A DNA stretch of 64,000 nt, from assembly GCF_008923205.2 (NCBI RefSeq), contig NZ_WBMS02000004.1:62001-126000 (forward strand), written 5' to 3'. How positions within the stretch are numbered: position 1 is the stretch's first letter; every line of letters begins with the position of its first letter. Both the position numbers and the translations under genes were made by a program. This DNA is from Actinomadura physcomitrii (GTDB lineage Bacteria; Actinomycetota; Actinomycetes; Streptosporangiales; Streptosporangiaceae). The notes below the pieces were generated by a model. The model worked only from the letters and a program-made list of their open reading frames with translations. It had not been told where the DNA came from and made no database searches. Of the stretch, positions 1 through 9,146 are shown in pieces.

Positions 1-92
1 GACGGCAGCGCCTGGAAGGCCCGGGCGACCGCCGCGGAGCGCGTCCGCTCCCCCGGTGCGCCGGGGGCGAACGAACCGGTGTGCTTGCCCAT
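1..92 (-). CDS. 5' end of an unidentified gene cut by the window edge
   Basis: An ATG at 92 (minus strand) opens 30 codons that run off the left edge, beginning MGKHTGSFAPGAPGERTRS. There is no stop in this stretch and codon use is GC-rich at third positions. No clear ribosome binding site precedes the ATG, and the fragment is too short to assign to a family. It would be divergent from nothing visible and lies upstream of the MFS gene on the same strand. It could equally be chance open frame. Confidence 0.3.
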   Translation of the reverse strand, partial: MGKHTGSFAPGAPGERTRSAAVARAFQALP

Positions 93-166
93 TCGCAGTG
101 CCACGCAACGAACTTGGCACCACACCGCCCGCCCGGCGCCTCCCTTATGCCGCCTTTAAGGAAGAG

Positions 167-1348
167 CTAACGGTGGAGTGAGGGGCGGGGGGCGTCGGAC
201 GGGGTGGCGGGGGTCTCGAGGGGGGCGGGTTCTTGAAGAAGGCGTGCCAGGAGCCAGGCGACGGCGGGGACGGCGATGAGCGGGAGCAGGGCGGCGCGGG
301 GGGACGCGGCGTCGGCGAGCGCGCCGACGGCGGGGCTCGCGATGCCGCCCGCGCTGACGGCGAGGCCGAGGGTGACGCCGCTGGCGGTGCCGACGCGGCG
401 GGGCAGGTAGTCCTGGCCGAGCGTCACCTGGATCGAGAACGGGATGTAGAGGGCGATCGCGATGAGGGCGACGAACGCGTAGATCGTGTAGGAGGGGGCG
501 AGCGCGACGCCCGCGACCGCGGGGACGGCGAGCAGGTAGGACGCGCGGAGCGTGCGGACGCGGCCCAGCGTCGCGGCGAGCCGTCCGCCGAGGACCGTGC
601 CGGCGGCGCCGCCGGCGAACAGGACGAACAGGGCGGCGGCCCCGGCGTCGGCGCCGCCGCCGGTCCGCTGGCGCGCGACGACGGCGAGCAGGGTGCTGAG
701 GCCGAAGAAGACGACCGAGCGGCACAGCACGACCAGGGAGAGCCGGACGAACATCGGCCAGTCGTCGCGGCCGTGCGCGGCGCTCTTCTTCGCCGCCGCG
801 CCGGACGTGCGGCGGCGCATGGCGGTGAGGCTGAGCGCGGTCCCGAGGACGGCCGGGGCCGCCAGCCACGGCGTGGCGTGCAGGCCGCCCGCCGCGAGGA
901 CGGGCGTGACCAGCAGCGGGGCGGCGGCGAAGCCGATGTTGCCGCCGAGCGAGAACCAGCTCATCCCGGCGTGGTCGCTGCCGGTGACGGCGCGCGCGAT
1001 CCGCGCGGACTCGGGGTGGTAGGCGGCCACGCCGAGGCCCGACACGGCGATCGCGGCCCAGGTCAGGGCGTAGGCGTCGGACACTCCGGACAGCGCGACG
1101 CCGAGGCCGGCGGCGCCCGTCCCGGCGGGCACGAGCCACGGCATCGCCCAGCGGTCGGTCAGCATCCCGAAGGCGGGCTGGACGACGGAGGACAGCAGCG
1201 TGGCGGCCAGCACGATCCCGGACGCGGCGACGTAGCTGTAGTGCCGCCCGGTGACGAGGAACGGGACGATCGCGGGGACGGCGCCCTGGTAGACGTCGAC
1301 GCAGGCGTGTCCGGCCGACAGCAGCGCGACGGGGCCTCGGCGGTTCAT
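167..1348 (-). CDS. MFS transporter, fosmidomycin-resistance (Fsr)-like
   Basis: Predicted 393-residue, 12-helix major facilitator in the cytoplasmic membrane. The N-terminus HACVDVYQGAVPAIVPFLV resembles the first helix of Fsr-type drug efflux proteins, and the loop AFGMLTDRW corresponds to MFS motif A between helices 2 and 3. I start at the ATG at 1348, which has a GAGG about ten bases upstream; an in-frame start 24 codons earlier would add a basic stretch and run into the promoter. It is divergent from an AraC-family gene 100 bp away, the usual arrangement for a regulator controlling its pump. The exported substrate is inferred from family resemblance only. The gene stops with TAG at 167-169. 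Confidence 0.85.
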   Translation of the reverse strand: MNRRGPVALLSAGHACVDVYQGAVPAIVPFLVTGRHYSYVAASGIVLAATLLSSVVQPAFGMLTDRWAMPWLVPAGTGAAGLGVALSGVSDAYALTWAAIAVSGLGVAAYHPESARIARAVTGSDHAGMSWFSLGGNIGFAAAPLLVTPVLAAGGLHATPWLAAPAVLGTALSLTAMRRRTSGAAAKKSAAHGRDDWPMFVRLSLVVLCRSVVFFGLSTLLAVVARQRTGGGADAGAAALFVLFAGGAAGTVLGGRLAATLGRVRTLRASYLLAVPAVAGVALAPSYTIYAFVALIAIALYIPFSIQVTLGQDYLPRRVGTASGVTLGLAVSAGGIASPAVGALADAASPRAALLPLIAVPAVAWLLARLLQEPAPLETPATPSDAPRPSLHR

Positions 1349-1448
1349 ACCGGCAGCCTCGCGTCCGAGGCGCCTGTCGCGCTTCCGATATTTGGCCATC
1401 TTGTATCGCTGTTCCGCCACTGTCGGTGGCCGTGCGTACGCTGAACCG

Positions 1449-2216
1449 ATGACCCGCTACACCCCGCGCGCGAGCACGGGCCTGCGGCTGCTGCCGCCCG
1501 GCGGCGAGATCGACGCGCACCGCCACGACGACCACCAGCTCGCCTACGCCGGCTCCGGTGTCCTGTCGGTCACGACCGACGCCGGGATCTGGCTGGCGTC
1601 GCCGGCGCGCGCGCTGTGGATCCCGGCGGGGACCGTCCACGAGCACCGCTCGTTCGGCGGCGCCGGCCTGCGGCTCGTCGGGATCCCCGCGCCGCGCGAC
1701 CCGCTCGGCCTCGCCCGGCCCGCCGTCCTCGGGGTGGACGCGCTGCTCCGCGAGCTGATCGCGGCCTGCACCGACGTCCCCGAAGCCGAACGGGACGGCG
1801 CCGAATGGCTGCGGCTGCGGGACGTGCTGCTCGACCGCGTCGCGCGCGCCCCCCGGTACGCCGACTACGTCCCCTCCGCCCGCGACCCGCGGCTCGCCGC
1901 CGTGTGCCGGATGCTGTGCGACGACCCCGCCGACGACCGGACGCTCGCCGAACTCGGCGCGCGCGCCGGAGCGGGCGAGCGCACGCTCACCCGGCTGTTC
2001 CGCGCGGAGCTCGGCATGACCTTCCCGCAGTGGCGCGCCCAGTTGCGCCTGCACCACGCCATGGTGCTGCTCGCCGAGGGCCTTCCCGTGACGACCGTCG
2101 CGCACCGGTCCGGGTGGGCGTCCGCCAGCGCGTTCATCGACGCGTTCCGCCGCACGTTCGGCCACACGCCCGGCACGCACCGCGCGCGCGTCGACGGGCG
2201 CCTCCTGCTCCGCTGA
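1449..2216 (+). CDS. AraC family transcriptional regulator with N-terminal cupin
   Basis: 255 residues. An N-terminal cupin fold (about residues 10-75, with the metal-site-like HRHDDHQL and the late WIPAGTVHEH) precedes a C-terminal double helix-turn-helix (about residues 155-250) containing TLAELGARAGAGERTLTRLF and GWASASAFIDAFRRTFGHTP, the AraC signature. The layout matches regulators of the NimR/MmsR-like group that sit next to an efflux gene. The ATG at 1449 is chosen because the next upstream in-frame start lies inside the divergent MFS coding region. The 100-bp gap to that MFS gene contains a GC-rich inverted stretch around 1420-1430. The likely role is local control of the pump; the ligand is unknown. 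Confidence 0.88.
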   Translation: MTRYTPRASTGLRLLPPGGEIDAHRHDDHQLAYAGSGVLSVTTDAGIWLASPARALWIPAGTVHEHRSFGGAGLRLVGIPAPRDPLGLARPAVLGVDALLRELIAACTDVPEAERDGAEWLRLRDVLLDRVARAPRYADYVPSARDPRLAAVCRMLCDDPADDRTLAELGARAGAGERTLTRLFRAELGMTFPQWRAQLRLHHAMVLLAEGLPVTTVAHRSGWASASAFIDAFRRTFGHTPGTHRARVDGRLLLR

Positions 2217-2306
2217 CCGCACAGGCGCGCCTTTGCCGGCGAGCTCCCAAGCGGCCCTCGCCCGGCGGCCCAGCGCCTAGGATGAGGCGCGGGGGAGGTG
2301 GTGGAC

Positions 2307-2612
2307 GTGGACGCGCCGCACATGTCGTTCCCACCGGACGGCTGCTCCTACGAGGTCCGCTACACGCTGGGCCGCCGCGGCACGGGCCTGGAGGCGTTCG
2401 CCGACGAGTTCGACCTCGGCCGCTGGTTCGTCCTGATGGCCGAGGAGGGCGTGTTCGTCCCGGTGGAGTTCTCCGTCCCCGACGAGGACGGCCGCAACGG
2501 GTTCCAGATCTTCTGCGTGTCCGACGGGACCCGGGTCCCGATCAGCTACTTCCACCCCCGTCTCGTGAGGGGCCGCATCGAGGGCGCGCACGACGCCGTC
2601 CCGAACCCCTGA
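2307..2612 (+). CDS. Hypothetical protein, about 101 residues
   Basis: A small acidic protein with no recognised domain. It has alternating hydrophobic segments (GRWFVLMAEEGVFVPVEFSV, then NGFQIFCVSDGTRVPISYF) that suggest a compact beta-rich fold. No signal peptide or membrane helix is visible. A strong GGGGGAGG at 2291-2298 places the GTG at 2307 at ideal spacing; GTG codons at 2298 and 2301 are too close to it, and an ATG at 2322 is too far. It lies downstream of the AraC gene and converges on an MFS pseudogene. Function unknown. Confidence 0.6.
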   Translation: MDAPHMSFPPDGCSYEVRYTLGRRGTGLEAFADEFDLGRWFVLMAEEGVFVPVEFSVPDEDGRNGFQIFCVSDGTRVPISYFHPRLVRGRIEGAHDAVPNP

Positions 2613-2620
2613 CCGGGCCG

Positions 2621-3490
2621 CTAAGCGCGCGCGGGACGCCGCAGGACGGCCGCCGCCAGGACCGCCACGCCACAGAACGTCCCGGCGAGCACCCCGTACC
2701 CGGCCGCGGACACGATGACGGTGGACAGCAGCCCGGCCGCGGCGGCGATCGTCCACACGGCCGCGTCCACCGTGCCCTCGACGTCCGCCCGCGCGGGCTC
2801 GGGCAGCTCGCGGGCGAGGCGCCCGCTGCCGCCGACGAAGCACAGGTTCCACGCGTAGCCGAGCCCGAACAGCGCCGCGGTGCGGGTCAGGGCTCCGTCC
2901 CCGACCGCGGCCAGGGCCGTCGACGCGGCGAGCGCCGCGATCCCGGCGGCCATCACCGCGCGCGCCCCGTACCGGTCGACCAGCCGCCCGGTCAGCGGCG
3001 ACAGCGCGAACATCCCCAGCGTGTGCGCGGACAGCGTCATGCCGACCATGCCGAGCGCGTCGCCGTGCATCCGCATCGCGACCGGCGCGGCCGTCATCAC
3101 CGCGACCATGACGACCTGCGCCGTGGCCATCACCACCAGCGCCGGCCGCGTCACGGGCCCCTTGAGCAGGGCGCGCACTGAGATCCGTCCGCCGGGCTCG
3201 TCCGTCTTGGCGGCGGGCGACGCCGGGGCGGACGCGGTCGCGGCGAGCGCGGCGGCCGCGGTGGCGAGGAACGCGGCCAGGAACGGGCCCGCCAGGTGCG
3301 GCAGGCCCAGCCCGTGCGCGAGGCCGCCGGACGGGTCGAGCAGCAGCGGCCCGCCGACCGCGCCGATGGCGGCGGACCAGACGACGACGCCGATCGCGGA
3401 GCCCCGCCGGCCCGGCGGGTACAGCTCGGCCGCCGCGTACCGCGAGAGCTGCGCGCGCGCCGGGCGGCCGCGGCGAGTTCCGGGATCGGG
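2621..3490 (-). pseudogene. MFS transporter, N-terminally truncated
   Basis: The frame reads as the last two thirds of an MFS permease. Near 3430 it gives QLSRYAAAELYPPGRRGSAI, the conserved loop after helix 4. Helices 5-6 and a charged central loop follow, then the C-terminal half (PLTGRLVDRYGARAV is the second motif-A copy). The frame stays open across 3179-3500 but has no ATG, GTG or TTG before the GTG at 3178, and nothing resembling helices 1-4 lies upstream, where the acyl-CoA ligase starts at 3515. The 5' third is therefore missing. A product from GTG 3178 would carry only half a transporter. The right boundary of the homology is approximate. Confidence 0.75.
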
Positions 3491-3514
3491 CAGGTCGTGG
3501 TTGAATTCTCGGTT

Positions 3515-5221
3515 ATGTGGCCCTCGTCACAAAGATCACTCCCGTGGCGCCGGAGGTATCAGCCGGGGGTTCCCACCGAGATCGAGATCCCCGACGTCCC
3601 CGTCACCCGGCTGCTCGACGACGCCGCGGAGCGGTACCCGCGGCGGACCGCGCTGGTCTTCCACGGTCGGCGGCTCGACTACCGGGAGCTGCGGGACGCG
3701 GTGGACCGGTTCGCCGACGGGCTGCACCGGCTCGGCGTGCAGCCCGGCGACCGGGTGGCGCTGATCCTGCCGAACTGCCCGCAGGCCGTGATCGCGTTCT
3801 TCGGGGTGCTGCGCAGGGGCGCGATCGCCGTGCAGCACAACCCGCTGTACACCGAGGAGGAGATGCTCCACCAGCTCGCGGACTGCGGCGCCCGCGTCGC
3901 CGTCGTGCTGGATCGTTCCTACGCGACGGTGCGGGCGGTGCGGCACCGGCTGCGGCTGGAGCACATCGTCGTCACCTCGCTCGTCGACTACCTCCCTCCG
4001 GCCGGGCGGGCGGTGCTGCGGCTGCCGCTGGTGCAGACGCAGCGGCGGCGCGCGGCCATCACCGCGAACGTGCCGGACGACGCCGGCGTCGTCCCGTTCA
4101 AGGAGCTGCAGAGGATCCCGCAGCGGCAGGTGCGGCAGCTCCCGGTGGTTCCGTCGCGCGACCTCGCGGCGATCCAGTACACCGGCGGGACGGAGGGGCG
4201 CCCCAAGGGCGCGATGCTGACGCACCGCAACCTCGTCGCGAACGCGTGCCAGCAGCACGCGTGGGACGTCGGCGTGCGCGAGCGGCAGGACGTGACGCTC
4301 GCGGTCCTGCCGCTGTTCCATTCGTTCGGCCTGATGAGCTGCCTCATCGCGCCGACGATGACGGCGGGCGCGGTGGTGCTGCTCCCGCGTTTCGACCGCG
4401 ACCGGGTGCTGCGCACCATCCGCAAGTACCGGCCGACGGTGTTCCCCGGCGTGCCGACGCTGTACGAGCAGGTACTGGACGGCCCGCGGTTCCGGCCGTC
4501 GGACCTGCGGTCGCTGCGGGTCTACATCTGCGGCGCGATGGAGCTGGGGCAGCGGCTCCTCGACCGCTTCGACGAGCTGGGGGTGCGCGGGCTGATCCAG
4601 TGCTACGGGCTGACGGAGGCGTCCCCGGCGGTCACCGGCAACCCGCTGGGCGGCGGCGCCCGGAACCTGACCGTGGGGCTGCCGCTGCCGATGACGGACG
4701 CGGTCATCGTCGACGTCGACGAGCCGACGCGGGACCTGCCCCCCGGGGAGGCCGGCGAGCTGGTGGTGCGCGGCCCGCAGGTGTTCGCGGGCTACTGGAA
4801 CGCGCCGCTGGCCACCGCGCAGGCCCTGTCGAAGGGCTGGCTGCGGACGGGCGACATCGCGGTGATGGACGAGGAGGGGTTCATCACCATCCTCGAGCGG
4901 CAGCGCGACATGATCAAGGTGAGCGGGTTCAGCGTCTACCCGTCCGAGGTGGAGAAGGTCCTGCGGCGCCATCCGGCCGTGTACGACTGCGCGGTGGTCG
5001 GCGGGCCGGACGAGCGGCGCGGCGAGCGCGTCATCGCGCACGTGGTGGAGCATCCCGCCTACCCGTTCTCCGCGGACGAGCTGCGGCGGCACTGCGAGCG
5101 CTATCTGTCGCGCTACAAGGTGCCCGCGGAGTTCCGTCCGCGCACGGACCTGCCGCGCAACGTCCTGGGGAAGGTCGTCCGGCGCAAGCTGCGCGACGAG
5201 TCGGTGAATTCCCCGGCGTAG
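3515..5221 (+). CDS. Long-chain fatty acid-CoA ligase (AMP-binding enzyme)
   Basis: 568 residues, the usual length for the FadD/LcfB-type family. It activates fatty acids to acyl-AMP and then acyl-CoA in the cytoplasm. The motifs are in order: the P-loop-like A3 motif YTGGTEGRPKG near residue 221, YGLTEASP near 365, RTGDIAVMDEEGF near 445, RQRDMIKVSGFSVYPSEVE (hinge, A8) and the catalytic lysine in NVLGKVVRR near 552. The first ATG compatible with family length is at 3515, just after a TTGAAT-like element; earlier in-frame codons fall inside the truncated MFS sequence on the other strand. The gene immediately abuts the break in that MFS pseudogene, so its promoter region may derive from the rearrangement. 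Substrate chain length cannot be read from the sequence. Confidence 0.93.
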   Translation: MWPSSQRSLPWRRRYQPGVPTEIEIPDVPVTRLLDDAAERYPRRTALVFHGRRLDYRELRDAVDRFADGLHRLGVQPGDRVALILPNCPQAVIAFFGVLRRGAIAVQHNPLYTEEEMLHQLADCGARVAVVLDRSYATVRAVRHRLRLEHIVVTSLVDYLPPAGRAVLRLPLVQTQRRRAAITANVPDDAGVVPFKELQRIPQRQVRQLPVVPSRDLAAIQYTGGTEGRPKGAMLTHRNLVANACQQHAWDVGVRERQDVTLAVLPLFHSFGLMSCLIAPTMTAGAVVLLPRFDRDRVLRTIRKYRPTVFPGVPTLYEQVLDGPRFRPSDLRSLRVYICGAMELGQRLLDRFDELGVRGLIQCYGLTEASPAVTGNPLGGGARNLTVGLPLPMTDAVIVDVDEPTRDLPPGEAGELVVRGPQVFAGYWNAPLATAQALSKGWLRTGDIAVMDEEGFITILERQRDMIKVSGFSVYPSEVEKVLRRHPAVYDCAVVGGPDERRGERVIAHVVEHPAYPFSADELRRHCERYLSRYKVPAEFRPRTDLPRNVLGKVVRRKLRDESVNSPA

Positions 5222-5252
5222 GCGGCGCCCGCCGGGTGGTTGACTGTTCCCC

Positions 5253-6188
5253 GTGGAGACCGAGACCGCCCCGCCGGAGCTGTTCGCCCGGCTCGCCGAG
5301 ATCGGGCGTGACTCGTCCCGTACCGCCGCGCGCGCTTCGGACGCGCCTCTGGAGCCGGAGACGCTGTACGACCGGCACGGCGTCCTGGTGGTGCGTGTAG
5401 GCGACACCGTGGTGAAGGCGCATCAGCCCGGCCGTGACTACGGGGAGCGGTTCCTCGCACGCATCAAGGTCGCGGCGTCCCTGCCCGATCTGCTCCTCGG
5501 GCCGCTCGGTGCACCGACGGACGTGGACGGCCGTACGGTGACCGTCTCCGTGTACGGGGAGCCGGTGGATCCGCACAAGGAGCTGCCCTGGGCGGACGCC
5601 GGACGTCTCCTGGCCGCGCTCCACTCCACGCCTGTACCGGCGGACACACCGTCCTGGGGACGTCCCGCACGCGTTGCCACTCAGGTGGCGCGCCTGGGCG
5701 AGGGCCTCGCGGAGGACGAGGTGCGGCGCGCGTTCGCGACCCTGCCCGCCTGGGTCCGCGGCGAGGCGGCGGTGAGCGCCCGCCCGGAGCGCGCGGAGTG
5801 CCTCATCCATGGCGACTGGCATCTCGGCCAGATGGTGCGCGCGCGGGACGGACGCTGGCGCCTGATCGACATCGAGGACCTCGGCAAGGGCGACCCCGCC
5901 TGGGACCTGGCGCGCCCCGCCGCGCTGTACCTGTCGGGCGTCCTGCACCCGGACGACTGGGAGCGGTTCCTCGGCGCCTACGTGGAGGCCGGCGGCGCCG
6001 CGGTGCCGGACGGCGGCGACCCCTGGGCGACCCTCGACCTGCCCGCGCGAAGTCTGGCGATCCAGATCGCCGCCACGTGCGTCATATCCGCGAAGGAGGG
6101 CGAGCGCCCGTTGGACGGACCGGAGCAGGCGATGGTGGACGCCTGCGGCAGAATCTCCACCGCGGGGGACGCGGCACGGCTCGCATGA
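5253..6188 (+). CDS. Aminoglycoside phosphotransferase-fold (APH/choline kinase-like) protein
   Basis: 311 residues, GTG start. The catalytic loop HGDWHLGQ (near residue 186; H-G-D-x-H with Gln where Asn is usual) and the metal-binding DIEDLGKGDPAWDLA (near 206) place it in the APH superfamily of small-molecule kinases. The N-lobe is short, with VKAHQPGRDYGERFLARIKVA supplying a candidate nucleotide-binding lysine. It follows the acyl-CoA ligase by 31 bp on the same strand and may be cotranscribed. The natural substrate is unknown; membership does not by itself mean antibiotic resistance. Confidence 0.85.
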   Translation: METETAPPELFARLAEIGRDSSRTAARASDAPLEPETLYDRHGVLVVRVGDTVVKAHQPGRDYGERFLARIKVAASLPDLLLGPLGAPTDVDGRTVTVSVYGEPVDPHKELPWADAGRLLAALHSTPVPADTPSWGRPARVATQVARLGEGLAEDEVRRAFATLPAWVRGEAAVSARPERAECLIHGDWHLGQMVRARDGRWRLIDIEDLGKGDPAWDLARPAALYLSGVLHPDDWERFLGAYVEAGGAAVPDGGDPWATLDLPARSLAIQIAATCVISAKEGERPLDGPEQAMVDACGRISTAGDAARLA

Positions 6189-6255
6189 CGTGGCGCGGAA
6201 CCTGCCCTAGATTTACCCTCTACCTGGGGATCCATAGCGGAAGGATGACAAGGCG

Positions 6256-6510
6256 ATGCACTGCCCTAAGTGTCATGGATTGATGCGGACCTACAACCGC
6301 AGCGGCGTCCACATCGAACAGTGTGACAACTGCCGGGGCATCTTCCTCGACTACGGAGAGCTCGAGGCCCTCGGCCAGATGGAGGCCCGCCACCATGCCG
6401 CTCCGCCGCCGCCCGGCTGGGGCGCTCCCGCGGCCTCCGTGCACCACCATCACCACGGCCACCACGCGCCGCACCACGGCGGCGTCTTCCACATGCTCTT
6501 CTCGACCTGA
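6256..6510 (+). CDS. Zinc-ribbon (TFIIB-type) protein with His-rich tail
   Basis: 84 residues. The N-terminus has a zf-TFIIB-like ribbon with Cys3, Cys6, Cys23 and Cys26 (MHCPKCHG and CDNCRGIFLDYGELE). The C-terminal half is Pro-rich and then His-rich (HHHHHGHHAPHHGG), which could bind zinc, nickel or copper. The family is widespread in bacteria and of unknown function. An AAGG precedes the ATG by 4-7 bases. A strong hairpin follows directly, so this is probably a monocistronic gene. Confidence 0.85.
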   Translation: MHCPKCHGLMRTYNRSGVHIEQCDNCRGIFLDYGELEALGQMEARHHAAPPPPGWGAPAASVHHHHHGHHAPHHGGVFHMLFST

Positions 6511-6517
6511 CGCCCGC

Positions 6518-6545
6518 GCGGCCCGCCCCCTCGGAGGCGGGCCGC
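6518..6545. terminator. Hairpin terminator between zinc-ribbon gene and pnkp
   Basis: Perfect 10-bp inverted repeat GCGGCCCGCC / GGCGGGCCGC with an 8-base loop, 8 bases after the zinc-ribbon stop. It lies between two convergent genes and could end transcription from both sides. There is no long T tract, as is common in high-GC actinomycetes. Confidence 0.7.
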
Positions 6546-6590
6546 GTTCTCGGCAGATCGTTCCCGGCCGCGCGCGCCCGCGGCGTGCCG

Positions 6591-9146
6591 TCACAGGCGC
6601 GGGTCGACGGGCTCCGACTCCAGCGCCAGGACGGCGAAGACGGCCTGGTGGACCCGCCACAGCGGCTCCCCGGCGGCGAGCCGGTCGAGCGCCTCGGCGC
6701 CGAGGGCGTGCTCGCGCATCGCCAGCGACCGCTTGCGGCCGAGCGACCGGCCGCGCAGCCGGTCGAGGTTGCCCGGCTCGGTGTAGTCCGGCCCGTAGAT
6801 GATCCGCAGGTACTCGCGGCCCCGGCACTTCACGCCCGGCTGGACCTTCGCGCCGTCCGGGAGCGGCCCGAGCGGCTTGACGACCATCCCCTCCCCGCCC
6901 GAGGCGGTGAGCTTCTCCCACCATTCGGTCGCGGCGGCCTCCGACTCCGGTGAGGCCAGGTCCACGACGACCGACTCGGTCCGCTGGAGCAGCCCGGTCG
7001 GGTCGGCCGCGGCGAGCCCGGCGGCCACGTCCAGGTGCCAGTCGTGGTCGCGCGCGGCGGCCAGGGAGCGGCCTTCCGCGGCGAGGACCTGGAACGGCGC
7101 GAGCCGCACTCCCTCAAGCCCGTTGACGGGCCAGCAGTAGCGCGCGTAGGCGTCGCGGAAACGCGCCGCGTTCGCCGCGCGCCGGTCGATGTGCTCGCGG
7201 AGCCCGCCGACGTCGAGGCCGCGCTCGTGTGCGCGCGCGAGGACGCCGGACGCCATCGGCAGTGCCGCACGCGCCGCCGCGCCGGCCGCGGCGTACTGGG
7301 TGCGGATGAGGTCCATCGCCTTGGCCGACCACGGCAGCAGCTCGCAGTCCAGCACGAGCCATCCCGTCTCCAGCTCGTCCCACAGGCCGGTGGCGCCGAT
7401 CGCGGAACGCAGCCGGGCGAGAATCTGCTCGGTCACGGACGCGTCGCGGAAGAAGGCCCGCCCGGTGCGGGTGTAGACCGCGCCGGTCGTCCCGTCGTCC
7501 ACGCCGAACCGCGCCTCCGCCACCGACGCGTCGCGGCAGACGACCGCGACGGCCCGCGAGCCCATGTGCTTCTCCTCGCAGATCGCGCGCAGGACGCCCT
7601 TGTCCCGGTACGCGGCGAGCGCCTCGGCGGGGTGCTCCAGGTGCCCGGGCAGCGGCGAGGTGGCGGCGGGCGCCATCGTGGGCGGCAGGTAGACCAGCCA
7701 CCGCGGGTCGACGGCGAACCGGCTCATCACCTCCAGCGCGGCGAGCGCGTTCTCCTCCCGGACGGTGACGCGCCCCAGCAGCCGCGTCTCCACGCCCTGG
7801 GCGCCGAGGACGTCGTCGATCTTCAGGACGTCGCTCTCGCTGCGGCCGCCCGGCGCGGAGGCGGACGGCGCGTGCAGCGGGCGGGCCGGCTCGTACCAGA
7901 CCTGCCGCGCGGGGACGGACACCAGCTCGCGCTCCGGATAGCGCAGCGCGGTCAGCTTGCCGCCGAACACCGCGCCGGTGTCGAGGCAGATGGTGTTGTT
8001 GACCCATTCCGCGTCCGGGACGGGCGTGTGGCCGTACACCACCATCGCCTTGCCGCGGTAGTCGCGCGCCCACGGGTACCGCACAGGCAGCCCGTACTCG
8101 TCGGTCTCCCCCGTGGTGTCGCCGTACAGCGCGAACGAGCGGACACGTCCCGACGCGCGCCCGTGGTAGTCCTCCTTGAGCCCGGCGTGGGCCACCACAA
8201 GGCGCCCTCCGTCGAGGACGTAGTGGCTGATGAGCCCGTCCATGAAGCGCAGCGCGGCGTCGCGGAACTCGTCGGTCTCGGCGCCGAACTGCTCCATCGA
8301 CTCGGCGAGCCCGTGCGACATCTGCACCTTGCGGCCCTTCAGGGCGCGGACGAGCTTCGCCTCGTGGTTGCCGGACACGCACAGCGCGTTGCCCGCCTCC
8401 ACCATGCCCTTGACGAGCCGGACCACGCCGGGCGAGTCCGGGCCGCGGTCGACCAGGTCGCCGACGAACACGGCGGTGCGCCCGCCCGGGTGGTTGGCGC
8501 CGGCGGCCAGGCCCCGCGCGTCCCGCTCGATCTCGTAGCCGAGGCCGGCGAGCAGCTCCTCCAGCTCGGCGCGGCACCCGTGCACGTCGCCGACGATGTC
8601 GAAGGGGCCGGTCAGCTCGCGCCTGTCGGTCCACGCCTTCTCGTAGACGATCGTCGCGGCGTCGATCTCCTCCTGTCCGGACAGCACGAACACGCGCCGG
8701 AACTCGCGGCCGAGCGTGCGCAGCCCGCGGCTCAGTTCGCGCCGCTGGCGCGGGATCACGTGCGGGGGCATGTCCCGGTCTGGGCGGGCGGCGTTGCGCT
8801 CGGCAGCGAGCCGCTCGGGGACGTCCAGGACGATCGCCGCCGACAGCACGTCGTGCTCCTTGGCGAGCCGCAGCAGCGGCTGCCGCGCCTTGCTCTGCAC
8901 GTTCGTCGCGTCGACGACGGTGAGCAGGCCGCGCCGCAGCCTCTTGGCGACGATGTAGTGCAGCAGGTCGAACGCGTCGCCGGTGGCGGACTGGTCGTTC
9001 TCGTCGTCGGACACCATGCCGCGGCAGCGGTCCGACGACACCACCTGCGTCGGCGCGAAGTGCTTGCGCGCGAAGTGCGACTTGCCCGACCCGGTCACGC
9101 CGACCAGGACGACGAGCCCCATCTCCGGAAGCCGGATCTCGGTCAT
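6591..9146 (-). CDS. pnkp: Polynucleotide kinase-phosphatase-ligase Pnkp (RNA repair)
   Basis: 851 residues with the three catalytic modules of bacterial Pnkp. A 5'-OH polynucleotide kinase has Walker A GVTGSGKS at about residues 16-23. A calcineurin-type 2',3'-phosphatase has GDVHGC near 186, GDLVDRGPDS and GNHE near 258. A C-terminal adenylyltransferase has nucleotidyl lysine K526 in EEKHMGSRA. In the known family, Pnkp heals broken RNA ends and, with Hen1, seals them, leaving a 2'-O-methyl mark that resists re-cleavage. The ATG at 9146 overlaps the hen1 stop (ATGA), showing translational coupling. Length is close to the roughly 870-residue Clostridium thermocellum enzyme. All key residues that I looked for are present. 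Confidence 0.95.
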   Translation of the reverse strand: MTEIRLPEMGLVVLVGVTGSGKSHFARKHFAPTQVVSSDRCRGMVSDDENDQSATGDAFDLLHYIVAKRLRRGLLTVVDATNVQSKARQPLLRLAKEHDVLSAAIVLDVPERLAAERNAARPDRDMPPHVIPRQRRELSRGLRTLGREFRRVFVLSGQEEIDAATIVYEKAWTDRRELTGPFDIVGDVHGCRAELEELLAGLGYEIERDARGLAAGANHPGGRTAVFVGDLVDRGPDSPGVVRLVKGMVEAGNALCVSGNHEAKLVRALKGRKVQMSHGLAESMEQFGAETDEFRDAALRFMDGLISHYVLDGGRLVVAHAGLKEDYHGRASGRVRSFALYGDTTGETDEYGLPVRYPWARDYRGKAMVVYGHTPVPDAEWVNNTICLDTGAVFGGKLTALRYPERELVSVPARQVWYEPARPLHAPSASAPGGRSESDVLKIDDVLGAQGVETRLLGRVTVREENALAALEVMSRFAVDPRWLVYLPPTMAPAATSPLPGHLEHPAEALAAYRDKGVLRAICEEKHMGSRAVAVVCRDASVAEARFGVDDGTTGAVYTRTGRAFFRDASVTEQILARLRSAIGATGLWDELETGWLVLDCELLPWSAKAMDLIRTQYAAAGAAARAALPMASGVLARAHERGLDVGGLREHIDRRAANAARFRDAYARYCWPVNGLEGVRLAPFQVLAAEGRSLAAARDHDWHLDVAAGLAAADPTGLLQRTESVVVDLASPESEAAATEWWEKLTASGGEGMVVKPLGPLPDGAKVQPGVKCRGREYLRIIYGPDYTEPGNLDRLRGRSLGRKRSLAMREHALGAEALDRLAAGEPLWRVHQAVFAVLALESEPVDPRL

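Noticed and set aside
233..2222. Long open frames overlapping the MFS and AraC genes on the opposite strands
   Set aside because: Arg/Gly/Asp-rich composition typical of antisense frames in high-GC DNA, no domain signature, and they overlap well-supported genes.
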